Assembly: GCF_000372725.1 (NCBI RefSeq)
Contig: NW_005200011.1
Coordinates: 248,918-312,917, forward strand
Source: Emiliania huxleyi CCMP1516
Lineage: Eukaryota > Haptophyta > Isochrysidales > Noelaerhabdaceae
DNA length: 64,000 bases
Direction of reading: 5' to 3'
Made by a program: the position numbers and the translations under genes. The notes under the pieces were generated by a model that had not been told where the DNA came from, made no database searches, and worked only from the letters and a program-made list of their open reading frames with translations. Numbering within the stretch: position 1 is the stretch's first letter; every line of letters begins with the position of its first letter. Shown here in pieces: positions 32,274 through 44,490 of the stretch.

Positions 32274-33184
32274 AGTCACCAGCGAGACAGGAACCGGGCC
32301 AAAGTGCGGCCGAAGAAAAGACCTGCCTGACTCTGTTGTTCGGGCAGTGAGAGACGCAGGATCTGCACGCCAAAGTGGGCCACTCATTTGCATTTTGGTT
32401 TTGGGTTGTCGGAGATCATCCATCAGCACTCATGTCATCGGGGGCGAAGGCCTAGCCTACCTGCCCCGGGCGTGAGGGGCAGGTAAATGAGTGGCGCCGG
32501 GGCAGGTAAATGGCGCGGTTCACGCCTCGCACAACAGAGAGAGAGATGCGCTCTGCATGGTGGGACACGGCGCAGTGTCCCCCGCTATGTGTCGCCGTTC
32601 GTCGGGGCACGCTATCCTGTGCAGTCAGGGCAAGTGGGGGCGGGGCGGACAGCCCAGGAGCGTGCTCCTGGGACCTCTCTTCCCAGTCCGGCTCCGGGGC
32701 GCGCGGGGGTGCGTCGAACCTTCCATAACCCTGGGTGCTGGGAACGTCCCCGGGTTTGGAAGTAAAAGATATGTATTTTTGGGATGCGAATGTTGGACGG
32801 AGGGTGGACGCGTCCAGAATGTTGGACGGAGGGTGGACGCGTCCAGAGGGGGGGTCAGGGGGGTACGGCAGTTTTGGATTTTGCATCTCGGCTGCATCAA
32901 TGGCGTGAGAGATGGGCGGCCTGGGATGGGCGGCCCCGAATCACGGACACGTCGGCGAGGACAGCGACGGCGTCGTTGGTGGAGCGCAGGGGCGAGGGCG
33001 TCGACCGACGGGCGGCGCACCAGGACTCCAGGAGGTCGCGGAACGACGGGTCGAGCCCCTCCGCCAATCGAGGCGGCGGTCGAGACGGTGAGCGGCTGAC
33101 GTCCTCGCGGGTGGCGCGGAGTACGGCCGACACTACGTGCTGCGGCAGCCCGCGGAGCCGCAGGAGGCGCGGCGGAGCGGCTGC
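32274..33184. other. Intergenic with a small tandem duplication
   Basis: A 31-bp unit starting AATGTTGGACGGAGGGTGGA is duplicated at about 32787-32846. GGGGCAGGTAAATG occurs twice near 32478 and 32500. Frames are Arg/Pro-rich with no motif. Confidence 0.5.
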
Positions 33185-33400
33185 GCGTGGACGCGACGGC
33201 GAGGCTGGCCGGGCACGCTGTCATCGAGATAGGCACGCACGTCGAGATCCTAGGCGAGCAGGGGTGGTGGCCGGCCACCATCACGTGGCGGGAGGTAGGT
33301 TCGGGCGGCCGGCTCGTGTGGATGCGGTCGAGTACGACGGCTACCCGGACGCCGAGCCTCTCCTCTCCTTAGAGGAAGAGACGTGGAGGCAGGTGATAGT
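33185..33400 (+). pseudogene. Tudor/SH3-like barrel fragment
   Basis: One frame reads VIEIGTHVEILGEQGWWPAT and ITWRE; the sequence then shifts frame to VDAVEYDGYPDAEPLLSLEE and ETWRQV. The pattern (VEI..GEQGWWPATI...VEYDGYPD...L) is that of Tudor/Agenet-type small beta-barrels that read modified proteins. The frames differ by two, so either a lesion or a spliced gene is present; upstream frames (RHYVLRQPAEP) may belong to it. Confidence 0.4.
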
Positions 33401-34167
33401 TTTTAATTATTTTCGGAAAGCTGAGCGTCTAGCCCCAGCTTTCCGCCAGCCGACCCGCTGTGAACCTCGCGGGGGCTCGGGTCTTGCGGACCTAGGGTTA
33501 GCTCACGCTGCTCCTCCCTGGGTCTCTTCCCACAGGAGCAGCTGTGAAGCGGCTGCGGCAATAGCAGACAGTAGGCGTATATAGGAGGGTAGGACTCTGA
33601 CCTGTCCCGACCCTGATCCGAAGGGTGCAAGACTTGTCCATGGTAGCGTACACGTTGGAGCTGCCATCATGCCGCTGGTGGTGTCGGCCGCGGCGATGCA
33701 ATAGTCGAGGCCATACTGGCCGGAGGATAAGCCATATTCGATAGCGGTCCCGCCGTAGCTCGCGCATAGAAGCAGGAAGCTAGGCAGAGGCCGCATCGCG
33801 TCCGCTGTATACAAGTTTGATCCAAAACAACCACACAAGTTTGGTTCTACTAATATCGCGCGCGGATAAAACGCTAATATCGCGCGCGGATAAAACGCGC
33901 GCGCCGCCATGGTGGCGGAATATAGTGTTAATGCCCGGGAACACCCGTTGAAGCCAGCCCCTTCAGCCGCCGTGTGGTATGCTGTGGAGCAGGTCACAGG
34001 AAGCCCCGGAGGGATATGAGTCGAAGGACGTATCGCGTGGCACGTCTTTTGGCAACCAGTCGCGCTACCTTTCGGCACGCACAACAGAACGGCGTATGGG
34101 ACGGCTGTGGAGGCCTTTGACGCGATCTGCGAGTACGTTACGGAGAACGCGACGGGGGGGGGCCGCT

Positions 34168-35514
34168 CAAGGAGTGTCTAGAATAGGTTACTATTCACGA
34201 TTAGTGCTCTGAATAGTGAGGTTGCAAAACCAATCAGACCTGAATAGAGGCACTCACAAGCTATTCAACTCGTGACTACAATGACGAGCTCTGACCCTCC
34301 ATTCATGAATATATTCAAGATGCATGCGCTCTCCCGGCGCCCTTCGGCACTCCGCTCTCGATCACTACGGCTAGTTGCTGCCAGCCTGCACCACGTAGCC
34401 CTCTCCATCTTCATGGACAGGATCGAGCAGGCCAAGGTCATGCTCATGCAGCTTGTCCGCAGTGGCCTTGCCACCCTTGCTGAACTTGAGCATGTACCGC
34501 TCGAGGATCTGCTCGGCCGTCGGCTTGTAGATCGAGTAGTTGACGCCAATGGACGTCCAGACCGCGAGGCGCGCCGGGTCCATCTTGCCATTGTCATCTG
34601 AGAGCGCCGCACCTGAGCGCGAGAACAGCTGCTCGCTGTTGCCCTCGTGCGGGATGTGCGAAGCCGTCTGCTTGAATGCGATGTAGTGAAGCGGGAACGA
34701 GTTGCGCAGGTGATACATGAGCGCAAACTCGTTGACGATGCCCGCATCGTCACGGTACTCGCGGATCACGTGCTTCTCCAGCGCCGCCCAGCGAGCCGCC
34801 TCATCCGTCACTGTGTCAAAGTCAGCGGCCTCTGCGGGCGTCGCTTCCTCATCGTCCGAAAGGTTGCGCACGAGTGAGCTGCAGCCCGCACCCGAGTTCG
34901 CCTTCTGCACCTTCCGCGGCGGCGATGAGCGAATGCCGATGCCAGCGATCTTTGCAGCGTCGCGCAGCATGTTGAGGTACAGGGCCTTAGCAAGTGTGCG
35001 CCACTGCTCTGGGATCCACTTCTCCGCCGGGTACTGCTTGCTCATCCACAGCTGCACACATCGAGTGTTCGAGGGCCGCTCGGCTTGCTCAAAGAAGCGC
35101 GTGTATCGAGCTCACGGATCATGATGTCGCTGCCGTAACGATGGACTCGTGCAGATCTTCCGCCTTGCGCGTCTCCACCGCACGGACGCGATGGGCCGAG
35201 CTTGGCCGTTGGCGGGCTGATTTTCACCGTCAACGCCTTGTCGTCTGAGCAGCCCTTCTTCAAGTCGTGCAGCAGGAAAAGAGCTGCAATAGGCCCTTGT
35301 GCTCGATCGAATCCTTGATCTGGAACGGGTGGTCGAGGTAGGCCTCGATCTCGAGCGACTGGTCCCATTGGTCGCCGCTCAGCCCAATGGCACTCGCCGC
35401 CACCGCCTAACGGGTGGACGGACCAAAAATAAGCTTGGAAAGCGGTTATTCAGACCTGAATGGGAGAGCTGCGGGCCCAATCAGCTCATTCAGTTCTAAT
35501 CAAGACACTCCTTG
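34168..35514. mobile_element. hAT-superfamily DNA transposon, 1347 bp, internally decayed
   Basis: The ends CAAGGAGTGTCTAGAATAG (34168) and, inverted, CAAGGAGTGTCTTGATTAG (ending 35514) are terminal inverted repeats. GGGCCGCT flanks both sides (34160-34167, 35515-35522), the 8-bp target duplication typical of hAT. Subterminal TTCAG(A/G)(C/T)CTGAATAG words occur at both ends. The interior carries a minus-strand transposase remnant. Confidence 0.85.
34371..35400 (-). pseudogene. hAT transposase C-terminal remnant
   Basis: A 200-residue open stretch has MSKQYPAEKWIPEQWRTLAK, EFALMYHLRNSFPLHYIAFK and the dimerisation-region core HIPHEGNSEQLFSRSGAALS. Upstream pieces in other frames include WDQSLEIEAYLDHPFQIKDS and IEHKGLLQLF. 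The catalytic N-terminal two thirds are missing and frames are broken, so it cannot be functional. Confidence 0.8.
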
Positions 35515-36836
35515 GGGCCGCTTCCACGGGGACTCGTCGCGCAGACAGACCGGATACACCAACACCAGCTTGAGGTGACACAGAGGGAGCTAGACAGCGC
35601 GCTGTGGAGAACGGCGTGGTCGGTCTCGCGAGAGGGTGCTAGCTACGCCCTCAAGTGCCGGTGCCATGGAGTGACCCTAGGATTCCCGTGCCATAGCCGG
35701 TCGATCCGGAGGATGCTGATACTTCGAGCGGAAGCCATAGCAAGGGGGGACCCGAAGCGGGGAGGGCGCCTAGGCGGTAGGATCGAACGACTGGGGATCC
35801 CGCAGGGTCGCGCGAGGGAGGCTGGGACGAGTGGAGTGGTTCCGCCGCCTGGCAAGCGGAGACGCCGGCAGGGGTGGGAGGACGCGAGGGGAGGCTCCTC
35901 GAGACGTACGTGAACGTCGTGGCACGACGACGACTGACACGTTCCTCCATCTTCAGGAGCGCGCCGTCTGAATTGAAGTACCACTTGACCCCCGTGGTTG
36001 AACGACAGACACGCCGACTGGACAGTGCGGCCAGAGGACTCCTCGAAACACGGCCCGTAGGTTGATTCGACGGGTGGCATGGTAAGGAGGGGTGTCGGGT
36101 GCCAAGAGATGGAGTTGGATGGATGAGCTGAGCAAAAAACTGACCAGACGCAGCAGGGGTGTTGGGGAAACTGTATCTGCTGTAGCTTTCGCGCCGCACC
36201 CCACATCTAGAGAGGCCCGTACCCCGTGCCGAGACCTCCTCGAGTGTGTGCCGGAGAGGAAGAGGGTGGGCGGGACGGTGCCCGTGATGCCGGACTCCCT
36301 GATCTTGAGCTGCGCGCGCAGGGGGAGGCGGCCGCTCACCGCGAGTGTCAGGTGTGTCATGGCGGTCGGCCGTTGATTGTCGAGGTGTGGGGGTTGTCGG
36401 CATGCGATAAGGCGATAACCGATATGTTATCGGCCCTGAGGGCCGGGTAGGAGGGGTCTAGGTTACCTCTACCTCTGAGGGCCTGGCGGCCCTCTTACCT
36501 TTACCTCTGGGCAGCCGTGGGCCCTTTACCTCTACCTCTGAGCGACGTGTAGGGCGTAGGGCCGTGATTTACCTGTGCGTGATCTCTCGGGTCTCGAGTG
36601 ATCTCTCGAGTGATCTCGATAATATGTGATCTTCGATGGACGATGCAGCTATTTTCAGGGCTGAAATTTTCACTCGCCTAGAGAAGGGAAAACACAAACA
36701 ATGCGCAGCCGCACGAGTGTTTCTGAGATCGGCTTAGGTGAGTGGCCAGGCATTTCACAAAATGGGCGCCTGGGAGCAGCTCACGCGCGACGCGTCGGAA
36801 GTGCCGGCCGCGATCTTCTCGGCTTGCCCTTGCCGC
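35515..36836. other. Intergenic, no supported gene
   Basis: Frames on both strands were read without finding a motif. Degenerate tandem TTACCTCTACCTCTGAG-type repeats lie at about 36460-36545 near a GATAACCGATATGTTATCGG palindrome at about 36412. Confidence 0.5.
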
Positions 36837-39490
36837 TCACAAGCGGATGCTGACGCCTCGCGACCGGAGGAAGTTGAGTACTCGATCCGGATGCCTCTTG
36901 TAGTCCTCCAGCATATCGAAGCCGTTCCGGCCGACTCGGCTCGCGCCCCAGAAGATTTGGTTCTCCGTCATTACCCTCGTCACGTCCTCCTCCGGCACCT
37001 CCGTCCCCTTGTGTATTACTTTTTTTGTTGCGACCCCTACGAAGATCCCCCCTTGTCCGACCGTCCCTCCGAGCCCACCCGGCGCCCGAGCCCTCTTGCC
37101 TATCACCCGAGCTCGGGGGACGGCGAGCATTGAAACGGGGGGGGAGGGGGGAGCCCTGTGGAACCCTCCCGACGCCGATCGGACGGGGACCCCTCCCAGC
37201 CCTGCCTGTGGGCTGTGGTGCGATGGCCTGCGTGGAGGTGTGGCGTGCCCTCCGCGCGCCTCCCGTCGCTGCCTCGCTCCGCGCAGCGGCTGGCTTATGG
37301 GTCGCGCTTGTGGCGTGCATGGCGCGCCGGCCTCGCCCGCTCCGCCGCCGCACCCACACACCTTGCCGCGCTCGGCCCGCCGGGGACGTCCTCGATGCCG
37401 TCCACCACGGCGGGCGCTGGCACCAGCGCGACCAGCTCGGTCTTCTTGCGCGCCTGGCTGCGCGTGGTGAGGACCGGCGCCCGCCGCGAAGTATCGCTGG
37501 CGAGTGCGGCTGCGGCGCGCAAGCCCAAGCCCATCCCGAGGACAGCCCCCAGCAAAACTACGCCCACCCACAACCCCACCCCACCCAACTCGCCGCCGTG
37601 CGAGCCGCCCCCGCACCGCAGCGGCGCACCGGCGAGCGCGGCGGCGCGCGCGGCCACCGCTGCGGCGGGGCTGCCCAAGCTGAGCGCCGCCGCCGCCGGG
37701 CCGCGCGCCGCCTCGTCCGCCGGCGGCGCGAGGGAAGTCCACTCGGCTCGCAGCGCCCAATATGCGCGCTTGAGCCGGCGACCGCTGCCCCGCCCGGAGA
37801 CCGTCTCGGTGAGCCCGAAGAAGGCCTGTCCGCGCGCCAGAGAGTCGGGCAGCCCCTCCCTCTCGCTTCCGGCTACCTCTCGCTCTCGGCTACATCGCTT
37901 CCGGCTACAACTCCCCGGCCGTCGTGTCTGCGGCGGCTACATCTCGCCTCGTTGGCGCACGCGTCCGGCAGCGCGTTGGGCCCCCAGCCAGCGAGCACGC
38001 CGGGCCGCGCGGGCGAGCACGGCGAGCCGAGATTGTTTGTCCGGCCCGCCGCCTTCCAAGGCTCATCCGCCCACTCGAAGACCACACCGCCAACCGTGCC
38101 TGCGCCCTGAGGCATCCCGGCCCCGCCAAGCGCCGCCGCGCCGCCGGGCGCTACGGCGGCGGCGGAGCCCTCCGCCGAGATGAGGCGCCGCCACTGCGCC
38201 ACTAGAAGCTCGGCTTGCTCGTCCTGCGCCGTGCTCCACGCCGCACAGGTGAGCAAATAAAGTGCTTTCAAGGTCAAGTCAGTCGCGGTGTGGTGGATAT
38301 GGGCGGGTGGGTCGGAGGGGGGCGGAGGGCGGGGGCCTGGGGGTGGGTGGTCGGCAGGTGCGGGAGGTGGGGGGTGACTCCACATGGGGGGTCTGGGAAG
38401 TGTGCCAGGAAGTGGCTGTGCCGCCTCGCTCGAGGCGCCCGCAATGTTGTCGTACGAATCGGAGCCCCACTCGGTGAGGAGGAGCGGCCGGGAGGTGCCG
38501 AGGGAGAGGTTGCCTCCTGCGCCGCCGCCAGCTCTGCCGCGAGCCCGGGAGGCGGCGTGGAGGGGACTGGCGGCACTGGCGGCGCGGGCGGCCGCCGTCG
38601 AAGCGGCGTGGCGCGCGTAGAAAAAGTCTGCCGGGTCGGGCTTGCTGAAACCCCAGTAGCAGTTGAAGCCGTCGACGTCCCAGAGGGCGCCTGCATCATG
38701 TTGCATGACATGAGATGAGATTGTCCCGCCGTCGATATTGCCGTCGAAACCGCCCATGCCCCATGGCGCACCCGCGGCGGCGAGGGCGGCGAGGTGGCGC
38801 GTCTCGCAGGTGAGCGGCACGGTGATGGGGTGCCAGGTGCCGAGCGCGTCCTCGGCTTCGCGCACGACGCGGGTCAGGGAAGCCACCCTCGCAAAGGCGG
38901 CCTTCGCCTCCGCCGAGCCCGCCGGCTTCCCTGTGCGGGCGTGGCGTGGCGCTCGAAGAGACGCGCGCAGCGGGATACAGGCAAGTGAGAGGTGCGAGCC
39001 TGCATCCGGCTCATTGGAAACTGCCCAGAGGAGGATCGCCGGGTGTCTGGCGATGCGCTGGACGATCGCCCTCGCCGCCTCGCGGTGCTCCAAGAAGTAG
39101 TTGGAGATGGGGAGCATCACTCGCAGCCCGGCGGCGGCCGCCGAGTCGAGAAACGCGAGCCCCGCAGCGCCGCCGTGGAGGGCGGGGTCCCAGTTGTAGA
39201 GCCTGCGCGGGTGGCGGTCAGGCGTTGGCTGGCGCGGGCGGCGGGCGCACCTTCTTCCCGCTCGCCACGCGCCTGAGCGTGTTTGCACCCAGCCCCGCGA
39301 GAAGCTGCAGGTCGTCATGCCAGACGGCTCGTCGCTCAGGCGTGAATAGGTCGGGAGGCGCCTCGAAGCGGCGTTCAAAGGAGAGCAGGGGCGAGTACGC
39401 CACTCCTCGCACCTCGAATCGTTCACCCTCGACGTACAGCGACGAGCCAGCCACTGAGACAGTAGTGGAGCACCGCGGAGCAGCGACCAT
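36837..39490 (-). CDS. Clan GH-A-like (TIM-barrel) glycoside hydrolase with C-terminal membrane anchor
   Basis: Start MVAAPRCSTTVSVAGSSLYV (39490; an in-frame ATG at 39586 is an alternative). Exon 1 holds FEVRGVAYSP and WHDDLQLLAGLGANTL. A 70-bp GC-AG intron (39203-39272) leads to RLYNWDP, LRVMLPISNYFL and HPAILLWAVSNEPD (acid/base Glu in the NEP motif), then VDGFNCYWGFSKP and LLLTEWGSDSYDN (candidate nucleophile Glu). A probable GC-AG intron (38224-38421) precedes DEQAELLVAQWRRL and GGVVFEWADEPWKA. Another (37826-37947) joins NALPDACANE to AFFGLTETVSG and AYWALRAEWTSL. A transmembrane helix GVGLWVGVVLLGAVLGMGLG follows, with a basic tail. A last exon ending FLRSRGVSIRL at 36837 is less certain. 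The fold and residues suggest a beta-glycan hydrolase or transglycosylase at the cell surface. Confidence 0.7.
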
Positions 39491-41893
39491 CTCAAGACGC
39501 CACCGTAGGGGAGGATTTTCACGCCCCGCACAAGCGCCGTATCCGGACAAAAGCGCATCCTGGAAGGTCCGATACTGGAAGCCCATATAGGCACCTTTAT
39601 TGGGGGGTTTGCAGCGTTCCACACTTCTACTTACACTTTTGCTGTCCACACTCCTCCACACTTGCCCTGGATTTGGGGGAAATCCTAATCCAGTTGCTCT
39701 GACAAGCCTCTGGAGCGGCCGCACTCTGCTCGCTACCCCCCCTGCACAACTAAGCCCGTCCCTGCTGCTAGGGGGGGGGTCCCGACCCCCCCAGCAGCAG
39801 AGCGCACTGGACCCAGCTCCCGCCTCCCGCCGCCCCCGGCCTCCCGCCCCCTCGGCTCGTGTTTGAGCGGTACGCTCGAGGCGGTTGTGTTCACCGCGCC
39901 TTCGAGCCCAATACACCTTCGTGCTGTCGAGTGCTGGCGTTTTACTAAAGACTTGTGACCATCTGAGTCTATCTTGTACTACCACACACACGCATAGCTC
40001 AAGGTCATAGGGTGTAGTGAGCCACTCACTCGGGCGTCTCGCTGACGTTGATCGATCAGCGCTGATCTCCCTAGCCTATCGGCCACCCGCTCGATCCTCG
40101 GATCGCTCGCTCGTCGCAAATCGATCGACTGAGCTGTCAGCAAGCGCCTCTCCATAAAAAAAAACTGTTCAGTTTTACGAAAAAGGGAGCTACCTGCTCC
40201 GGCGACACTAGGGACTCGGGCCTGATCCCGCACAAAACATCTCCACACACTCTCTCCTCTCTATGACACGACTCTCCGACCTTGGGCTAGATTCCCATAT
40301 TTCACCACAAGCGCCAAACTGCTTCGCCGCGCGCTGCTTACAGCGTCAAGTGCGGCCCTTAGCTGAGTAGAACTCGAAGTGGGCGTCGAGGGGGCCTATA
40401 GTAGAGTGTGAGCCCGCGCGCTGCAAAGCTCGAGTGTGGGCGATGGCGCGAGCTGGGCCATGTACTAATTGCGTGTGACTGTTTCTGCCGTCTTTGAGGG
40501 GGCGTGGGCGTAGGAGTGGTGCTCTGCTACCCTTGCAGCCGAGCGCCTTCTCTCAGCTCCATTGCCTCTAGGGGTTGTGGCCGTGGATTTGGCCCCCTAG
40601 CCCCCCTCTCCGAGAGCAGGCCTGTCCAGTCTGTGTGGGTGGGGCGCCGTCGTGGCGTGAATCTTGCCTGCCCGTCGTGGCGTGAATCTTGCCTGCCGAT
40701 GTTGGGGTGTTGCCGAGGTGGCGTGTCGGGGTGTCGCCGTACGCGGAGGGTAGGCAAGCGGTGGTGGGGACGGGTTCCGGGGCTTTGTCGAGCGTGGTAG
40801 TCGCCTCTGGTCTCGAGGTGTGAATGGAGCTGTGTGTCAGCTCTGACTATCTCGCGTGATATCGGCCGCGTTGGCGGTTTCAGCGTGCTTCAGGCGAGGG
40901 ATTTGGTTGGTGAGGGCGCGGGTGGGGCGCGTCCGAGGGCTCGCGGGCGAGGGCGAGTGCCGAAGGCGGTGTGGCGCGCCTCAGACCGAGGTCTGTTTGC
41001 GCCTGTTTGCGCCTGGTCGCTTGCATAGGGTCGATCTCGGCGGTTGAGTTAGTGTTGGCACCCCGAGTGACTGGCTTGATTGTTGGGCTGAGTGCGAGCC
41101 CTAGGGCGCCTCATCCGGCAGGCTGTCACTCGGCGGGGGTGGGGAACGCGAGACGGGGTCCATTTGTGGTTGGGACCGTGCGTGCGGGGTTGGGCGACTC
41201 GCAGCCGTGGGTGGGCACTGGGACATTGTTGACGCGCCTGCGGGCGTGCCTGCGGGCGCGTTTGAAAGCGCTGATGCGCCTCCTGCGAGCTATCCGTGGC
41301 AGCAGGAGCGCGGTTTTTCGTGAGAGGGTGTGAATCACCGTGTGTGCATCGGGCATTGGTGGATGGAGTGTAAGCGCGCAGAGGCGTGGTGAGAGGAGGG
41401 CGGCCATGCAGAGGCTGACTCGGGGATGCCTACTGGGATGGCGGCCGCAGGCTGCGGTGTGAAGGGCAGTCGCCGAACCACGGAGTCAAGGAGAGCCATA
41501 GAGCCGAAGAGCCACAGCAGTGGCCCGGCTGCCATCAGCAGCTGCTCTGCGAGATTGCATCTCGCTACTCTCGGTGAAGTAACTCTGGGTACAGGAATTG
41601 TATGCCCCTGCTGGCTGTGACCGGGATAGGCCCCCGTTGGCCCGGGGGAGCTGCGGCTCACGCCCAGCCCCCCGCGTGTCGTCGCCGCCATGAGTGCACG
41701 TGGAACCGCACAGAATGTGCGATTGGCACATGCTGGACCCGTTACCTCGCCTCGCGGCGAGGTCGGCGCGACAAACCGCAATCGAGCGGGCGCAGCCGCT
41801 ACGATTGCGGCGGGCTGACCGGCGGTGAGCGCTGTCGCTGCCGCTCCGAGCTTCCCCAGAGTCAGCAGCACAGCAAGCAACCCGTGTACGGCC
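39491..41893. other. Intergenic and 3' flank of the LINE, no supported gene
   Basis: Contains a 25-bp direct duplication CGTCGTGGCGTGAATCTTGC... at about 40649-40698. Long frames here have no motif. The part from about 41340 may be the LINE 3' untranslated region. Confidence 0.5.
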
Positions 41894-44040
41894 TCACGCA
41901 CAGTGGAGGGTTGTCGGCACCTGTCGGCGCCAGTCGCCCTTCCAGCGCAGTGAAGCCGCGCCGTGTGCTGCTGCCGAGCCGCCGCAAGTCGGCTTTGAGG
42001 CCGACTTGTGGCTGGCAGTGGAGCCCTGAGCATGCTCGAGGACTGTGCCAGAGTTGAGGTACTGCGGCGTACATTGCTCAACACTGCGAACGAATTTTGA
42101 CATGAGACCAACGCGCATGCGTTGGTTTGCAGTGACCTCGCCTGCGTCGTGCGACGCGGCGCGGACCAGGTGAGGCGATCGTCCGCCCCGACGGCGGGCC
42201 GGACGGATGGGTACGTCGTCATGGGTACGCGACGATAAAAAAGATTTTGAGCGCGTCTCCATCATCTTTTTCACCGCGTCTGCCGTGACCCTATTCTGCT
42301 CGGGTATCTCCTCCTCCCATGTCGCATTCGTGTCGAGGCCCGGGGTCCCCTCCAGTTTTACCACTCGATTGTCCCCTTCCTCTCTCGACCCCAGGTGTGT
42401 GCCGCTATCTTGCGCCGGTTTCTTCCCTCCGAGGTAGAGCGTCCTGGCCCTCCCCTCCACTCGGATGTCCGTCTTGGTTCGCCCTTCTCCGAACGTGTGT
42501 TCTGTCATGTTGGGTGCGCTTGTGCACAACCCGTTTACCTCCCTGCTGTAATCGATGAATCGATCGAGCACATCGCTCCACGACGGTGCATTACCTTTCC
42601 CATCGCACGTCTCTAGTGCTCTGTTCGCCTGCGCTGCCTCCGGCCCCGAACTACCTAGTCTTCTGCGGTGTTCTAGCCACTCTCGGAAGGACGCCGCTTG
42701 CCATCTCACGCCTTGCGCATGCATCAGCTCCCGCTCCCATGTGTTAGCCAAGACACCGACATACTCTACGCTCGCCATCTTATCATGCCACACCCAACTG
42801 TCGCTCTGCTCGCCTTCCCATTCGCAGAGGTACTCCCATCCGTGTCCGTCCTCCTCTCTGCCCCCCCCGTAGCAGGTCGGCGCCTTCCTTGCTGCCTTCA
42901 CCTTCAGCACCCTGTCGGGCGCCCTCCATCCCGTCTTCTGTCCGTGTGTGCGCGCCCTTCTATAACCGCCCACTTCCACTCCCTTCGCAGCTGCGCCCAC
43001 TCTGGTCGCTGCAGCTGCTCCGCCAGCCTCGTGTATTCGCTGTGTTCCGTCGTGTTGTCTCTGAGGCCATAGACTCGCTTCATTTGCCGCCACGTCAACA
43101 CTTCCCCGGCGCCCCGTTCTGACACGTCCGACCATGTCGCTATCCCCTGCTTGGCTAGGTTGCGTGCGAAGCCGCATGCGAGGCCTTGGTTATTCCAGCC
43201 GTGGCGCCTCGTCTCGAAGAGGAGCGGGCCCAATACTCTCTTTCGGCTCTCTGTCGTTCTCCACGCCTCGGGTCTAAGCGGCCCCTTCTTACTCTCTTCC
43301 CACCCCGCTGTCGTGACCGTCTCCACCCCACACCTCCACTTTGCCATTAGGTATGCTTCGATCATTAGTTCGTCCGAGAGCTCCCTTTCCCAGTCCCAGC
43401 TCGGCTTCCACTCCAGCGGGTTATCACTTCGGCATCCCAGCCTCCGCAAAGTGTGCGCTAGGCTGCTCTCTACGGCCACCCTCGCTGGTTCCCCTTCCAC
43501 CGCGCTGAGGGCCCGGTCCACTTGATCGATCAGCGCCGCCGCTGCATACGTGTATGCGTGTTCCATTCCCATCCCTCCTCTCTCCTTCAAGTCGTATATT
43601 TGTAGTCGCGGGATTCCTACCGAGTACCCTTTTGCGTTTAGGGCACTCGCCCTCACCTGTTCGATGCTCTGGCAATCTTCCCATGTGATGACCGTGGACC
43701 GGCCCTAGTACCCGATAATGCCGCTCAGTGCTAGCGCCATGTTGCGTCGGATCTGCTCTCCTGTCAAGTGCGGCAGGTTGCCTATGATCCAGCTCACCCT
43801 CTTGCAGTCCGCTACGCACCGCTCCCTCATTTCCGTCTGGCCCTCGCCGTTTGCCCACCCGGTCCTGAGCTCCGTTCCGAGATATTTGTAGCTCTCGTCT
43901 CCCTTCAGCTGTGGTATCGGCATACCATCCGGCATCCTCATAGCCCTCGACATCCCGCTCTTCGTTGTTCTCCCAGTACGTCGCTGACCATGCCGATTTC
44001 TTCTTCTTTTTGACCTGGAGGCTGTTGCCACAGATCTTTG
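41894..44040 (-). pseudogene. LINE-type non-LTR retrotransposon, 5'-truncated, with chromodomain-like tail
   Basis: Minus frames read in order: a KSAWSATYW piece, MPIPQLKGDESYKYLGTELR (the YLG motif after the reverse-transcriptase palm), IIGNLPHLTGEQIRRNMALA, an in-frame TAG at 43705-43707, then ALNAKGYSVGIPRLQIYDLK, RRHGWNNQGLACGFARNLAK and EVLTWRQMKRVYGL. After a frameshift near 42930 comes WEYLCEWEGEQSDSWVW with NTWERELM, a chromodomain-like segment. The reverse-transcriptase core is missing, so the copy is 5'-truncated as is usual for LINEs, and it is inactive (one stop, two shifts). Confidence 0.75.
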
Positions 44041-44490
44041 TCACTAACCAAATTAATCAACATGAACCAGAATGGCCGTCTGCGGAGACAACACAGGACA
44101 GGGGACGCCGAACCAGGCATCACCGGAACTCACAGGCTGACAGGCGACTCAGTTTTCAGTTACGCGCGAGGGCCCCTGCTCGGCACAGTCGCTTCGTGAC
44201 TAACAAGGGGTGCCGGCAGAGACCCTCTTCGCGGCGCACTCGCCTTCGCCTCGTGGTGGGAAGCGAACTGCACCGCGAACTTGAGAGCCTCCACCCAATA
44301 GCGCACCTAGTCCTCGTGGCTGAGACTTGGGAGGTATCGAGTGGGAGTTCACCGGGGCCACAACGGCGGCGTACTAAGGCCTGCGGCCGTGCGAAAAGCG
44401 CTTTTACCGAATTGTGGGCCCCGTCGGTGGCCGGGCCTTCTGGCACAAAGGAGACCGCCCGCGAGCGCGCAGGTCCCTACGCCAAAGGTC

